From an uncultured Bacteroides sp. (GTDB taxonomy: Bacteria; Bacteroidota; Bacteroidia; Bacteroidales; Bacteroidaceae), in the NCBI GenBank assembly GCA_949289265.1, contig CASENE010000006.1, positions 1-38,841 of the forward strand: a stretch of 38,841 nt of DNA, written 5' to 3'. A model generated the notes under the pieces. It saw nothing but the letters and a program-made list of their open reading frames with translations. It did not search any database and was not told where the DNA came from. Of the stretch, positions 25,844 to 34,437 are shown one piece after another (the stretch's first letter is position 1; every line of letters begins with the position of its first letter). The position numbers and the translations under genes were made by a program.

Positions 25844-26434
25844 CTATAAATCCTTTCCAAGCACCGTATAAACAATGATTTTAATATCCTTCCAAAACGA
25901 CCAATGATCCAGATAATCTATATTAATGCTGACCTTATCAGGGAACAAAACCTCATCATTATATTTCTGCGGATTCTCCTGTCGTGCCAATAGCTCCTCC
26001 TCATTTCTATATTTCAGACTTGCAGGGCCGGTAATCCCCGGCTTTAACAATAACATCCTCCGATCATCTCCCTCCAACTTATCCGCATACCCAGGAACAT
26101 CAGGCCGTGGTCCCACAAAACTCATATCCCCAATCAATACATTCCACAATTCCGGCAACTCATCCAATTTATATTTCCTCAACTTAGCCCCCAACGGTGT
26201 AATACGCGACTCCCCTGCCACCGAAACCGAACTTCCCGAATGGTGCACCCGCATCGAACGGAACTTATACATCGTAAACAACTTGCCATGCTGTCCGACA
26301 CGCTGTTGCTTAAAAATAACCGGGCCTCCGGGCATCTTGATACGAATCAAGACTGCAACAACCAACAAGACAGGAGATAATACGATTAAACCGAAGAACG
26401 CCATACCCCGGTCGAAAAGAGATTTGAAAAACAT
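25844..26434 (-). CDS. monotopic phosphoglycosyl transferase (PglC/WcfS-like)
   Basis: This 196-residue enzyme moves a sugar-1-phosphate from a UDP-sugar to undecaprenyl phosphate and so primes the repeat unit. It has one N-terminal re-entrant membrane helix (about 10-32), a basic FKQQRVGQHGKLFTMYKFRSM stretch in two parts, the catalytic Asp-Glu dyad in KLDELPELWNVL (D91-E92), and SFVGPRPDVPGY (about 105-116). LLKPGITGPASLKYRNE lies near 129-145. It is the short form without the extra N-terminal helices of WbaP/WcaJ. It pairs with the PglE/WcfR-like aminotransferase 97 nt downstream, which suggests an amino-sugar primer (inference). Confidence 0.92.
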   Translation of the reverse strand: MFFKSLFDRGMAFFGLIVLSPVLLVVAVLIRIKMPGGPVIFKQQRVGQHGKLFTMYKFRSMRVHHSGSSVSVAGESRITPLGAKLRKYKLDELPELWNVLIGDMSFVGPRPDVPGYADKLEGDDRRMLLLKPGITGPASLKYRNEEELLARQENPQKYNDEVLFPDKVSINIDYLDHWSFWKDIKIIVYTVLGKDL

Positions 26435-26513
26435 TTTAATACAATAAAATATGAATATCCGCCATTAACCAGTCCGGTCGCATAACAAAACGCAGTAGTA
26501 CTGACTTTGCCAA

Positions 26514-26575
26514 TGAAGTATATCTTCATAGACAAATGCAGTATATCTTCAACCGCCCATGTAGTATATCTTCGT
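26514..26575. repeat. three 23-bp direct repeats before the priming transferase gene
   Basis: AGTATATCTTC occurs at 26517, 26540 and 26563, exactly 23 bp apart. The shared block extends to ATGNAGTATATCTTC. The first copy is a palindrome, ATGAAG-TATAT-CTTCAT. The array lies 80-140 bp upstream of the phosphoglycosyl transferase start, and the array looks like an operator or other binding site. Confidence 0.85.
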
Positions 26576-26634
26576 TTTTAGTGAATATATGTGGGCTGAA
26601 TGAATTCATTTAATGAAATTCAATCCTTCTATGC

Positions 26635-27165
26635 CTATCTGCATTCTTTTTTAATACTTCTAGCCGGAATACCAACTACCACATCTTCAGGAGGCACAGA
26701 CTTATTCACCAAACTACATGCGCCGACTATAGCATTTTCACCTATCACCAAACCTTCTGCACGGCGTGCAATGATAGAACTGTTCATGCCAATATAAGCT
26801 CCCCTTTTTATCAGCAACTTATTATGCCCTTGATTTTTTCCATGGCATGCAAAAAACACACCATACGATATAATCACATGATCTTCAATCTCTATCAAAT
26901 CATAGCACATATCATCCAAATAACAACGCATGCCAATAAAAGTATGTTTACCTATTTTATAACCGCACCAACGATAACACTGGACACGCAGATTTGAAAA
27001 AGGAATAGTTGGTATAACTACCGCAGAAAACCACTTTCTAATAGGCTTTGTTATTATCTTCCAAACCGAATAATAACAATAATAAGGAGGGGTAGTTTTA
27101 TAAATCTTTCTATAGATCCATGAGATTATTGTTTCTTTCTGAGATACCTGTTTACAATTTCCCAT
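26635..27165 (-). CDS. hexapeptide-repeat acyltransferase (WbbJ/LbH family)
   Basis: This 176-residue protein has a left-handed beta-helix acetyltransferase domain. Hexapeptide turns are visible from about residue 73: IGKHTFIGMRCYLDD, IEIEDHVIISYG, VFFACHGKNQGHN (with a probable catalytic His), LLIKRGAYIGMNSSII and VIGENAIVGACSLVNKSVPP. VVGIPARSIKKE ends the chain. It probably O-acetylates a sugar of the repeat unit. The N-terminal 70 residues are hydrophobic/aromatic and unlike PglD, which has an N-terminal nucleotide-sugar domain. It overlaps the upstream glycosyltransferase by 14 bp. Confidence 0.88.
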   Translation of the reverse strand: MGNCKQVSQKETIISWIYRKIYKTTPPYYCYYSVWKIITKPIRKWFSAVVIPTIPFSNLRVQCYRWCGYKIGKHTFIGMRCYLDDMCYDLIEIEDHVIISYGVFFACHGKNQGHNKLLIKRGAYIGMNSSIIARRAEGLVIGENAIVGACSLVNKSVPPEDVVVGIPARSIKKECR

Positions 27166-27973
27166 AAGCGTGCATATTACCCGGTTTCATCACACAAGAA
27201 CGCTCCGGTCTAATTTTTTGATATTTGCAGAAAATTTTTATAAATACATGTGTCAACATGCACATATATGCAATGAAAAGATTATGCCCTTCAAATTTAT
27301 GCATCACAACAATATAAGGTTTTATTACAGCAAATTTATTTCGAGATATGCTTCCTTTACGAACCCTATATAAAGCTAAACATTCGTTCATCCCCATACC
27401 AACCTTATAATGCCGTAAGACTTGTAGGAATAGAGCGTGATCATTATTCTTTTTGATATCTTGTGCATATATCTTATGAGAAAGATCTTGTTTATACATA
27501 ACAGTCAGACACCCAGGCCAACAATGCATCATCATTTTTCTATATGATAAATGCTTTATTACTTTGGCTTGTAAACCTAAACTATTGCCATTTTCATCAA
27601 TATGTTCATAACGGGAAAAAGAAAAATAGCAATGATTCATGGCCATAAAGGTTAATTGCCGTTCCAACTTCTCAGGCAACCATAAATCATCACTATCTAA
27701 AAATGCCAAAAAAACTCCTTGGGAGCGACGAATAGCATTATTACGCGTAATTGCAGCTCCCGCATTTTTTTCATTAACCTGCACTTTAATTCTTGCATCA
27801 CGGACTGCATACTCCAACGCTATCTTCAAACTATCATCCGTTGAGCAATCATCTTGAATCAGTAACTCCCAATGTGAATAAGTCTGTACTAGAACACTCT
27901 CTATCGTTTGAGCAATATATTTAGCACAATTATAATTGGGCATAATAATGGAAACCAACCCGTAATCTTTCAC
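27152..27973 (-). CDS. family 2 glycosyltransferase
   Basis: This 273-residue GT-A fold glycosyltransferase has the N-terminal VSIIMPNYNCAKYIAQTIES (about 7-26) and LIQDDCSTDDS (about 38-48). LAFLDSDDLWLPEKL (about 89-103) supplies the DxD-type metal site. The C-terminal part is basic and partly hydrophobic, and the chain ends after NKFAV..., without clear membrane spans. Donor and linkage cannot be predicted. It overlaps the acyltransferase gene downstream by 14 bp and follows ugd by 16 nt. Its DNA is AT-rich. Confidence 0.9.
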   Translation of the reverse strand: MKDYGLVSIIMPNYNCAKYIAQTIESVLVQTYSHWELLIQDDCSTDDSLKIALEYAVRDARIKVQVNEKNAGAAITRNNAIRRSQGVFLAFLDSDDLWLPEKLERQLTFMAMNHCYFSFSRYEHIDENGNSLGLQAKVIKHLSYRKMMMHCWPGCLTVMYKQDLSHKIYAQDIKKNNDHALFLQVLRHYKVGMGMNECLALYRVRKGSISRNKFAVIKPYIVVMHKFEGHNLFIAYMCMLTHVFIKIFCKYQKIRPERSCVMKPGNMHAYGKL

Positions 27974-27989
27974 TAAGAATATATTTATA

Positions 27990-29303
27990 TTAACGTCCTA
28001 TACAAAAATAATCAAAACCCATAGCCTGCATTTCCTCTGCATCATAAATATTACGCCCGTCAAATACGACAGGATGAGTCATGGATTTCTTCACCACTCC
28101 CCAACTAGGCAAACGGAACTGTTTCCACTCCGTCAACATCAGCAAGGCATCTGCATCCAATACGGCATCATACATATCAGCGGCATAAACAACCTTATCC
28201 CCTATGCGGCGACGACATTCCTCCATGGCCACTGGATCAAAGACTTTCACCACACAATCGGCTTCCAACAACAACTGAATGGCAACCAAGGCAGTTGCTT
28301 CACGCATATCATCTGTTTCTGGCTTAAAAGCCAATCCCCAAATAGCAATAGTTTTGCCTCTCAACTTGCCATCATAATAGGCCGATAGCTTGTCAAACAG
28401 CCTACGCTTCTGAAGTGCATTCACTTCTTCCACCGCTTTCAGCACTCGCATACTATAACCGTTAGCTTCAGCAGTCTTTATCAGAGCCTTTACATCTTTA
28501 GGGAAGCACGACCCTCCATAGCCACAGCCCGGATAAAGGAATTTACTACCAATGCGTGTGTCAGCCCCAATTCCCTTACGGACCATATTCACATCCGCAC
28601 CAACCAATTCACACAAGTTGGCGATGTCGTTCATAAAGCTAATACGGGTAGCCAGCATAGAGTTGGCTGCATACTTAATCATCTCCGCACTGGGGATGTC
28701 CGTGAAGATAACCCGAAAATTATTCAGTAGGAACGGGCGGTACAGTCTGGTCATCAGTTCCTTGGCACGTTCCGAATCCACGCCCACCACCACACGGTCA
28801 GGAGACATGAAATCTTTGATGGCAGCTCCTTCTTTCAAAAATTCAGGATTGGAAGCCACGTCAAACTCAATGCGGGCATCCCGTTTATCCAACTCCTCCT
28901 GAATAACAGCTTTCACCTTTCGAGCCGTACCTACCGGAACCGTTGATTTAGTCACCAACACCAAGTATTTATTCATATTCCTGCCCACGGTTCGGGCGAC
29001 TTCCAGCACATAAGACAAATCCGCACTGCCATCCTCGTCCGGCGGCGTACCTACCGCACTGAACACCACCTCCACATCATCCAAGCACGTGGTGATATCA
29101 GTGGTAAAATGCAGCCTGCCTTCCTTATAATTTCGGAGCACCATTTCCGCTAGGCCCGGTTCGTAAATGGGAATCTGCCCATTTAACAACGAGTTTATCT
29201 TAGCTTCATTCACATCCACACAAGTGACGTTCACGCCCATTTCGGCAAAACAAGTTCCTGACACCAAGCCGACGTAGCCAGTGCCGACGATTGCGATGTT
29301 CAT
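27990..29303 (-). CDS. ugd: UDP-glucose 6-dehydrogenase
   Basis: Ugd oxidises UDP-glucose twice with NAD to UDP-glucuronic acid. The 437-residue product starts MNIAIVGTGYVGLVSGTCFA (NAD site GxGYVG). It shows TKSTVPVGTA (about 118-127), SNPEFLKEGAAIKDFMSPDR, and the catalytic cysteine in YPGCGYGGSCFPKD (about 257-270). The C-terminal domain includes WGLAFKPETDDMREA. The gene is less AT-rich than its neighbours. It provides an acidic sugar precursor for the polysaccharide. It lies 50 nt downstream of a GT2 gene. Confidence 0.97.
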   Translation of the reverse strand: MNIAIVGTGYVGLVSGTCFAEMGVNVTCVDVNEAKINSLLNGQIPIYEPGLAEMVLRNYKEGRLHFTTDITTCLDDVEVVFSAVGTPPDEDGSADLSYVLEVARTVGRNMNKYLVLVTKSTVPVGTARKVKAVIQEELDKRDARIEFDVASNPEFLKEGAAIKDFMSPDRVVVGVDSERAKELMTRLYRPFLLNNFRVIFTDIPSAEMIKYAANSMLATRISFMNDIANLCELVGADVNMVRKGIGADTRIGSKFLYPGCGYGGSCFPKDVKALIKTAEANGYSMRVLKAVEEVNALQKRRLFDKLSAYYDGKLRGKTIAIWGLAFKPETDDMREATALVAIQLLLEADCVVKVFDPVAMEECRRRIGDKVVYAADMYDAVLDADALLMLTEWKQFRLPSWGVVKKSMTHPVVFDGRNIYDAEEMQAMGFDYFCIGR

Positions 29304-29353
29304 ATTGATCTCTAAAATTTAAAAAATCAAAATTAAGATTTACGATTACAGTA

Positions 29354-30148
29354 CTATCTTATCACGTGGATTGCCGAAGCAATAATCCTCGACAAAAACA
29401 AGAAAAAGTTGTACCGGAAAGGATTCCTCATATAGATGCAGCTGTACTCTGTTATCTGCATCAGGCAAGTTTTAATTTGGGATATCTTCGTTCTTTTTAC
29501 CCGTGATGCCGAGCCAGATCTGCAACGTCTGTAATATATAGCATCATCCGCCAATCTGATTTCCTTTATATCTTTCGAGATGGAAAACATAAATAAAGAA
29601 TCTTCGCCTATCTTAAAGGCGGTATTAAAACGGGATGTACCTATTAGGACTTTGGGGATAATTTTGCAGCAAGAGCTGGAAAGGAAACTTCTTTTAAAGT
29701 AAATGTTACTCTTATCGTGGAACTTGAATTTTCGGAATGTTTTTGAAATATAACCCATTGAACATTGGGAGATATTTTCCACGAAAATTCTTTCATCAGA
29801 AACAACCAACGCTTTCCTGTCTACTTTTTCTAACAGGCTCAGTAAATAGTTACTAGACACTATATCATCATCATCTATAAAAGTTATATATCTACCTATC
29901 GCTCTGTCCAAAGCCAGGTTCCTGGCATTTGACACACCAGGCTCATCCGTTTGAAATAAGTGTATATTTTCAACAGAATATTTCAATATATAATCCTTTA
30001 TTCCAGACAGATATGGTTCATTACAACCATTTAAAACTAGTAAAATTTCAAACTTATCAGACGGAAGAGTTTGGTTTCGCAAAGAGTCCAAACATTCCCA
30101 AAGATAAACCTGAGGCTTATATGTGGGTATTATGACCGATATTTTCAT
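29354..30148 (-). CDS. family 2 glycosyltransferase
   Basis: This 264-residue GT2 enzyme starts ISVIIPTYKPQVYLWECLDS. It has EPGVSNARNLALDRAIG, the nucleotide-sugar lid of many GT2 proteins, and YITFIDDDDIVSSNYL (about 87-102) with the metal-binding acidic cluster. The C-terminal half is rich in basic and aromatic residues. It is AT-rich, follows the Wzy-like polymerase gene by 20 nt, and precedes ugd. The specific sugar is unknown. Confidence 0.88.
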   Translation of the reverse strand: MKISVIIPTYKPQVYLWECLDSLRNQTLPSDKFEILLVLNGCNEPYLSGIKDYILKYSVENIHLFQTDEPGVSNARNLALDRAIGRYITFIDDDDIVSSNYLLSLLEKVDRKALVVSDERIFVENISQCSMGYISKTFRKFKFHDKSNIYFKRSFLSSSCCKIIPKVLIGTSRFNTAFKIGEDSLFMFSISKDIKEIRLADDAIYYRRCRSGSASRVKRTKISQIKTCLMQITEYSCIYMRNPFRYNFFLFLSRIIASAIHVIR

Positions 30149-30168
30149 AAAGTAAAATTAAAATTCGA

Positions 30169-31287
30169 TCAATGGAAAAATATAGATTTATAGGTATATT
30201 CTCCTGATGCAAAAACTGTCACTTTTAGCGAATAAATTAAAAATAAGTACAAAACAATAAACCAAAAAAGAATACTCTTTTTTCTATACAAGTAGATTAA
30301 TAAATAAACAACTGGTATGCATGTTAATATCGTAAAATACATACCTATTCTATTCATAATAGTACTGGCTAAACAGGATAGGTATATACAATAGGCACAT
30401 ACACCTACAACATACATGTTTTTGGAAAAGATGTTCAATTCATATTTGTTACTCTTGTAAATGGAATAAACAATTATGGGGAGATTGATAAATTTTGTAA
30501 CTTTATTCATCGCCCCTATTTCTTGAACATAGCCATTTGTCAGGTATTGGTCATAAAAGCCTGTTAAAGACATAAAAGAAAAGAGCCAATCTTCTTTAAA
30601 AATAAAGAGAAATAAGACAGAAAATAACAAGATATAATACAAGAAACTTTTATTATATACGTTTCTCAACCCAAAGAAAAGTAACAGAACAATCGGTAAT
30701 ATGATAGCCGAAACATGCCAACCGGCTGCAAATACAAGAAAAAACAGACATAGCATATATCGCTTTTTTATCAAAAATAAAACAGATAACGAAAATAAAT
30801 AGGTAGCCACATATTGCCTTAATCCATTCATTTGATTATTGAATACAGAAGAGTATGCAATAAAAACAAAAAAGAAAATAAACAGATATTTTGTAGTAAA
30901 TAGCTCTTTACCCAAAAACAATAATAAAAACACTTCAAAAGCTGCTACAATAAAGAATAAATCTTGCCCATGTAAACCCAAGTAATTCAGCCCCTTAACA
31001 AAAAAAACGAAGAACCATTCTCCAGAATTTTCCATCCGCCACAAATTATTTCCATCAAATAGCGTTAAATATTCCGGATAATCTGTGCCTACATAATATT
31101 GTCCTCCTATAATGAATACCCAAATCAATATAACAGGAAGAGAAAAAAATACTAATTCTATGTACTTAGTATCTTTATATTGAGATAGTTTTGCAAATAT
31201 AGAACAAGAATATATTAAATATAGCAAATAAACCATAACTAGCCGTAATAAGTCCAAAAAAATCTTCTGATATTTTTTTATCTTCAA
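30169..31287 (-). CDS. EpsG/Wzy-type polysaccharide polymerase
   Basis: This 372-residue polytopic membrane protein has about ten or more hydrophobic segments. It fits the EpsG family, which joins repeat units in Wzy-dependent systems. Cues are FIIGGQYYVGTDYPEYLTLF (about 59-78), the NQMNGLRQYVATYLF motif near 150, and AAGWHVSAIILPIVLL. These conserved Arg and His residues are typical of EpsG proteins. It is strongly AT-rich, and its start lies after a 287-bp untranslated gap. It is the only polymerase candidate in the locus. Confidence 0.85.
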   Translation of the reverse strand: MKIKKYQKIFLDLLRLVMVYLLYLIYSCSIFAKLSQYKDTKYIELVFFSLPVILIWVFIIGGQYYVGTDYPEYLTLFDGNNLWRMENSGEWFFVFFVKGLNYLGLHGQDLFFIVAAFEVFLLLFLGKELFTTKYLFIFFFVFIAYSSVFNNQMNGLRQYVATYLFSLSVLFLIKKRYMLCLFFLVFAAGWHVSAIILPIVLLLFFGLRNVYNKSFLYYILLFSVLFLFIFKEDWLFSFMSLTGFYDQYLTNGYVQEIGAMNKVTKFINLPIIVYSIYKSNKYELNIFSKNMYVVGVCAYCIYLSCLASTIMNRIGMYFTILTCIPVVYLLIYLYRKKSILFWFIVLYLFLIYSLKVTVFASGEYTYKSIFFH

Positions 31288-31574
31288 AAACTAACAGAAA
31301 TTGCTTATCTATATTTAGCAGTACACTACACACAGACTCTATGTGTTTATTTCAAGTTTTACAAACTTATATGACGCACTTTTTCAAACTTTACTCAAAA
31401 TATACGAGAACTTAATCCACTCGCAACACTTAACATTCCTCACCAATGTTATGCCAAACTTCACTACCTTCTACTGCATCCTGTCACCAAATAAATTATT
31501 TCTGCAAAAAACTTTTTCGATTAACAGTACCAAAGCGAGTACATCCCTCATACCATCAATATATCCAGCCTTAA
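31288..31574. other. AT-rich gap inside the polysaccharide locus
   Basis: This 287-bp spacer is far longer than other gaps in the locus. Open frames are short and unsupported. On the minus strand TAAGTTTG at 31362-31369 could be a -7 element for the polymerase gene, but the upstream TTTG (31385-31388) is only 15 bp away. A decayed gene is also possible, but I see no recognisable remnant. Confidence 0.4.
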
Positions 31575-32471
31575 CTATATTTTTTTAGATAAAAGTATTA
31601 ACAAATTCCTAGCTGTTAATACTGGATGACGGATGCAATTCCCCACACTCTCATACGCCATATAAGAAAATGGCTTACGTATAAGAATTTTAATATAATA
31701 CATATTAACTATTTCGTTTATAACTTTACTGTATTTCGGCCTAAAGAAATTCTCTAATATTTTATAATGATTTACAATCGTTTCATAAGGAAGAGTTCTC
31801 TTCTGCTTTAATGTAATACTATTGATATTACGACGATATACACTCATAATATCATATAAACAATATAATTGCCCTTTATTAGCTAACTGTAGAAACATGA
31901 ACGTATCCCCCCATATCATTCCTGGTAATAAAGGATGCATATAAATGCCACAATTTCTATATACCACACTCGCTGTAGGAACAGTCCATTTTCTTAATAT
32001 CTCCTCACCCGTATAATATCGTTCTTCTAGATGCTGAAAGACAGATGAAATATCTATTTTAATATCATCTTCTACCAATTCACGACAACGATGAAAACAC
32101 ATTGAACACTCCGGGTGCTCCTCCAAAAAATCCACCTGCTTTTGCAACTTCAGTGGATCAATCCAATAATCATCTCCCTCACATAATGCAATGTATTTCC
32201 CTCTAACTTTTGGATAAACAAACTTGGCATATATCCCACGAACACCTTTCTGATATTGATTCTCTTCATGAAAAATCGGGATAATTAAATCAGGATATTT
32301 ATCAGCATATTCTTTTACGATTTCTGTTGTTCCATCCGTAGAACAATCATCATTAATGATGATTTCAAAAGGGAAAGTCGTTTTTTGCATCAGAAATCCT
32401 TCCAAACACTGACGAATATATGGTGCATGGTTATAGGTAATGCAACCAATGCTTACTAATGGCGCTTCCAT
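31575..32471 (-). CDS. family 2 glycosyltransferase
   Basis: This 298-residue GT2 enzyme has VSIGCITYNHAPYIRQCLEG near the start, IIINDDCSTDGTTEIV (about 37-52) and ALCEGDDYWIDPLKLQ (about 95-110), the acidic metal site. The motif set MCFHRC and YRRNINSITLKQK is common in Bacteroides GT2 proteins of surface polysaccharide loci. It begins only 3 bp after the ATP-grasp gene, so the two are translationally linked. Donor and acceptor are unknown. Confidence 0.92.
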   Translation of the reverse strand: MEAPLVSIGCITYNHAPYIRQCLEGFLMQKTTFPFEIIINDDCSTDGTTEIVKEYADKYPDLIIPIFHEENQYQKGVRGIYAKFVYPKVRGKYIALCEGDDYWIDPLKLQKQVDFLEEHPECSMCFHRCRELVEDDIKIDISSVFQHLEERYYTGEEILRKWTVPTASVVYRNCGIYMHPLLPGMIWGDTFMFLQLANKGQLYCLYDIMSVYRRNINSITLKQKRTLPYETIVNHYKILENFFRPKYSKVINEIVNMYYIKILIRKPFSYMAYESVGNCIRHPVLTARNLLILLSKKI

Positions 32472-32474
32472 AAA

Positions 32475-33482
32475 TTAAAATATCACAGGAACCAAATCCT
32501 TACAACTTCTAATGCCTATTTTCGGAGTCAACAAATTCATATCTGTGGCATTGCCATCCAGCCATTCTATTATTTGCTGAGGAACATTAACTCCAGCATT
32601 GTGTGTAAAAGGATATTGTCCGCCAAATCGACAATTCATCTCTAAAACAATAATTCTACCATCACTGGTCTTAAAACAGTCAACATCCAAATTACCTATA
32701 TGCTTTAAGTTTGCAGAGATTTCTTTAGCAATGGGTACAAAATCACTTGTTTCAACAGTTTCTGCAATATCTGTCTCTCCTGAACGCATGGCTATCTTCC
32801 TCTTTGCAAAGGTTGTAACATAATTTCCCCGCAAATCATCCAATATCTCTATACCATATTCTTGTCCTTTTATCATCTGTTGGATTAAAATGCAAGAGTT
32901 TATATCTGCCTCTGATTCATATTTTAAATATGTTTCAAAAATTTCGCGACGCAATTTTTCGTAAAAGACATTCAACTCAGATACATTGTCAACCTTATAA
33001 ATACCAATAGATCCCATTCCCCAACGGGGTTTTAATATTAAAGGAAATTTCAATATATTTGCAGATAAGTCTGCTTGGACTTCAGTAGCTGAAATATAAG
33101 TAGGAACCTGTGGAATTCTTATTTTAGATAAAAACTTATAAGTTAGCCATTTGTCATTGCATATTTGGGTCACCTCATAATCAGAAACCACAATAGTTAT
33201 ACCCTTCTCTGCAAATTCTTTCTTGTGCATAGCAAGCACAGGCAAATCAATATCAAACAAGGAAAGTACAACTGATACATCTTCTTGTTGACAATAGCCT
33301 ATAAGAAACTCTATATAATTTTTATCATAAATATTTGGAGTAATAACATACTTATCAGCTTGCAATAAAGCATAAGTAAGCATGCTATTAGAAGCATAAA
33401 CTAAGCCACGCCCATATAAAGCCTCCTTGAAGTATTTTATCATATATGTTCGACGTCCTGCCGAAGTTAATAAAATATTCAT
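32475..33482 (-). CDS. ATP-grasp ligase (CarB/PylC-like)
   Basis: This 335-residue ATP-grasp enzyme has a pre-ATP-grasp domain starting MNILLTSAGRRTYMIKYFKE. The ATP-binding part has FPLILKPRWGMGSIGIYKV (about 146-163), where K151 is the likely ATP-binding lysine. The catalytic core has QQMIKGQEYGIEIL, then IGNLDVDCFKTSDG and IIVLEMNCRFGGQYP (about 277-291), with Glu 281 and Asn 283 as magnesium ligands. Such enzymes join a carboxylate, activated as acyl phosphate, to an amine. In a polysaccharide locus with two aminotransferases it could add an amino acid to an amino sugar (inference). It has no accompanying carbamoyl phosphate domains. It lies 24 nt after the PLP enzyme gene. Confidence 0.88.
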   Translation of the reverse strand: MNILLTSAGRRTYMIKYFKEALYGRGLVYASNSMLTYALLQADKYVITPNIYDKNYIEFLIGYCQQEDVSVVLSLFDIDLPVLAMHKKEFAEKGITIVVSDYEVTQICNDKWLTYKFLSKIRIPQVPTYISATEVQADLSANILKFPLILKPRWGMGSIGIYKVDNVSELNVFYEKLRREIFETYLKYESEADINSCILIQQMIKGQEYGIEILDDLRGNYVTTFAKRKIAMRSGETDIAETVETSDFVPIAKEISANLKHIGNLDVDCFKTSDGRIIVLEMNCRFGGQYPFTHNAGVNVPQQIIEWLDGNATDMNLLTPKIGIRSCKDLVPVIF

Positions 33483-33506
33483 CCTCTATAATGTTTTATG
33501 TTTTAT

Positions 33507-34433
33507 TTAAATGGCTCTTGAAGAAAGAAGATTAATCAAGCCTCCTGTATTCCAAAATAGAATCTTTTTTCCAGCATAATCTCCTGCTGACAACACGGAA
33601 GACATACCATAGAATGCCTTTCCGACATAAGTAGGATCAATAATCATTCCCGCGCAAGATATACATTCACGGATAACAGCCAACTGCTCATTGGAACTTT
33701 TACCATAACCTCCTAAAAGGTATTCGTCATGAAAAACCAGATTGGAAAAATCATAGCTTTTTCCTAAATAAGTATTCAACCAACTCATATCCTCACTAAG
33801 GACTTGTTTTTCTGCCTCCCAATTCCTTGCTACAGAAATTCCGTGGACTCGTACATGAGAAAAATATTCTTGCATGCCTGCACAAACTCCTGTCAAAGTT
33901 GTACCTGTCCCACAGGCTATGAACACTTCGTCAAAATCCTCACTGTATTGCTCACGTACCTCTTTTACTGCGTCAAAATAAGAATAAACACCTTCTAACG
34001 ATTTACCCCCCCCATATATAAAATATGTTAATTCATCGGATTCTTTAAGCAACTTCTCTATCGTTTGAGAGACTTCGGTTTTCTTACAATAGATATATTG
34101 GCAGTTTGTAAGATTTACCAGATAGTTATTCAAAGAAGAGGTATATTCTTCAGGATTATCCGTATAAGATACTAATTTCAAATTAAGTCCATACTCCGCA
34201 CAAAGCAGAGCGATTGCCCTATTGAAGTTGGAACACGGACCACCTGCCGTAATAATTGTTTTTATGCCGTTCTGCACTAACGGATAAAGAATGTATTGGA
34301 GCATTCTTGATTTGCTTCCACCTAATGCTGAGGGGAAAAGGTCATCACGTTTTACATACAACTCAACCCCGTATTTATTTGAGAAATAGGGCAAGTATGT
34401 AATTGGTGTCGGAGAAAATGAAAAGTGATTCAT
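33507..34433 (-). CDS. ACC deaminase/D-cysteine desulfhydrase-like PLP enzyme
   Basis: This 308-residue fold-type II PLP enzyme belongs to the ACC deaminase/D-cysteine desulfhydrase family. Its diagnostic N-terminal motif KRDDLFPSALGGSKSRML (about 28-45) contains the PLP lysine K41. TAGGPCSNFNRA follows, then the phosphate loop CGTGTTLTG and the late FWNTGGLINLL. The family acts at the beta carbon of amino acids, eliminating or replacing it, or on ACC. Inside a polysaccharide locus the family is unusual. The best guess is synthesis or recycling of an amino acid used by the neighbouring ATP-grasp ligase. It lies 4 bp after the GNAT gene. Confidence 0.88.
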   Translation of the reverse strand: MNHFSFSPTPITYLPYFSNKYGVELYVKRDDLFPSALGGSKSRMLQYILYPLVQNGIKTIITAGGPCSNFNRAIALLCAEYGLNLKLVSYTDNPEEYTSSLNNYLVNLTNCQYIYCKKTEVSQTIEKLLKESDELTYFIYGGGKSLEGVYSYFDAVKEVREQYSEDFDEVFIACGTGTTLTGVCAGMQEYFSHVRVHGISVARNWEAEKQVLSEDMSWLNTYLGKSYDFSNLVFHDEYLLGGYGKSSNEQLAVIRECISCAGMIIDPTYVGKAFYGMSSVLSAGDYAGKKILFWNTGGLINLLSSRAI

Positions 34434-34437
34434 CTAT

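Noticed and set aside
24506-26434. Complete bacillosamine (PglF-PglE-PglD-PglC) pathway
   Set aside because: PglE- and PglC-like genes are present, but there is no PglF dehydratase and the acyltransferase lacks the PglD N-terminal domain, so only a partial pathway can be claimed.
31343-31588. 81-codon frame in the gap before the polymerase gene
   Set aside because: It has no recognisable domain, is on the opposite strand to the locus, and AT-rich DNA gives such frames by chance.
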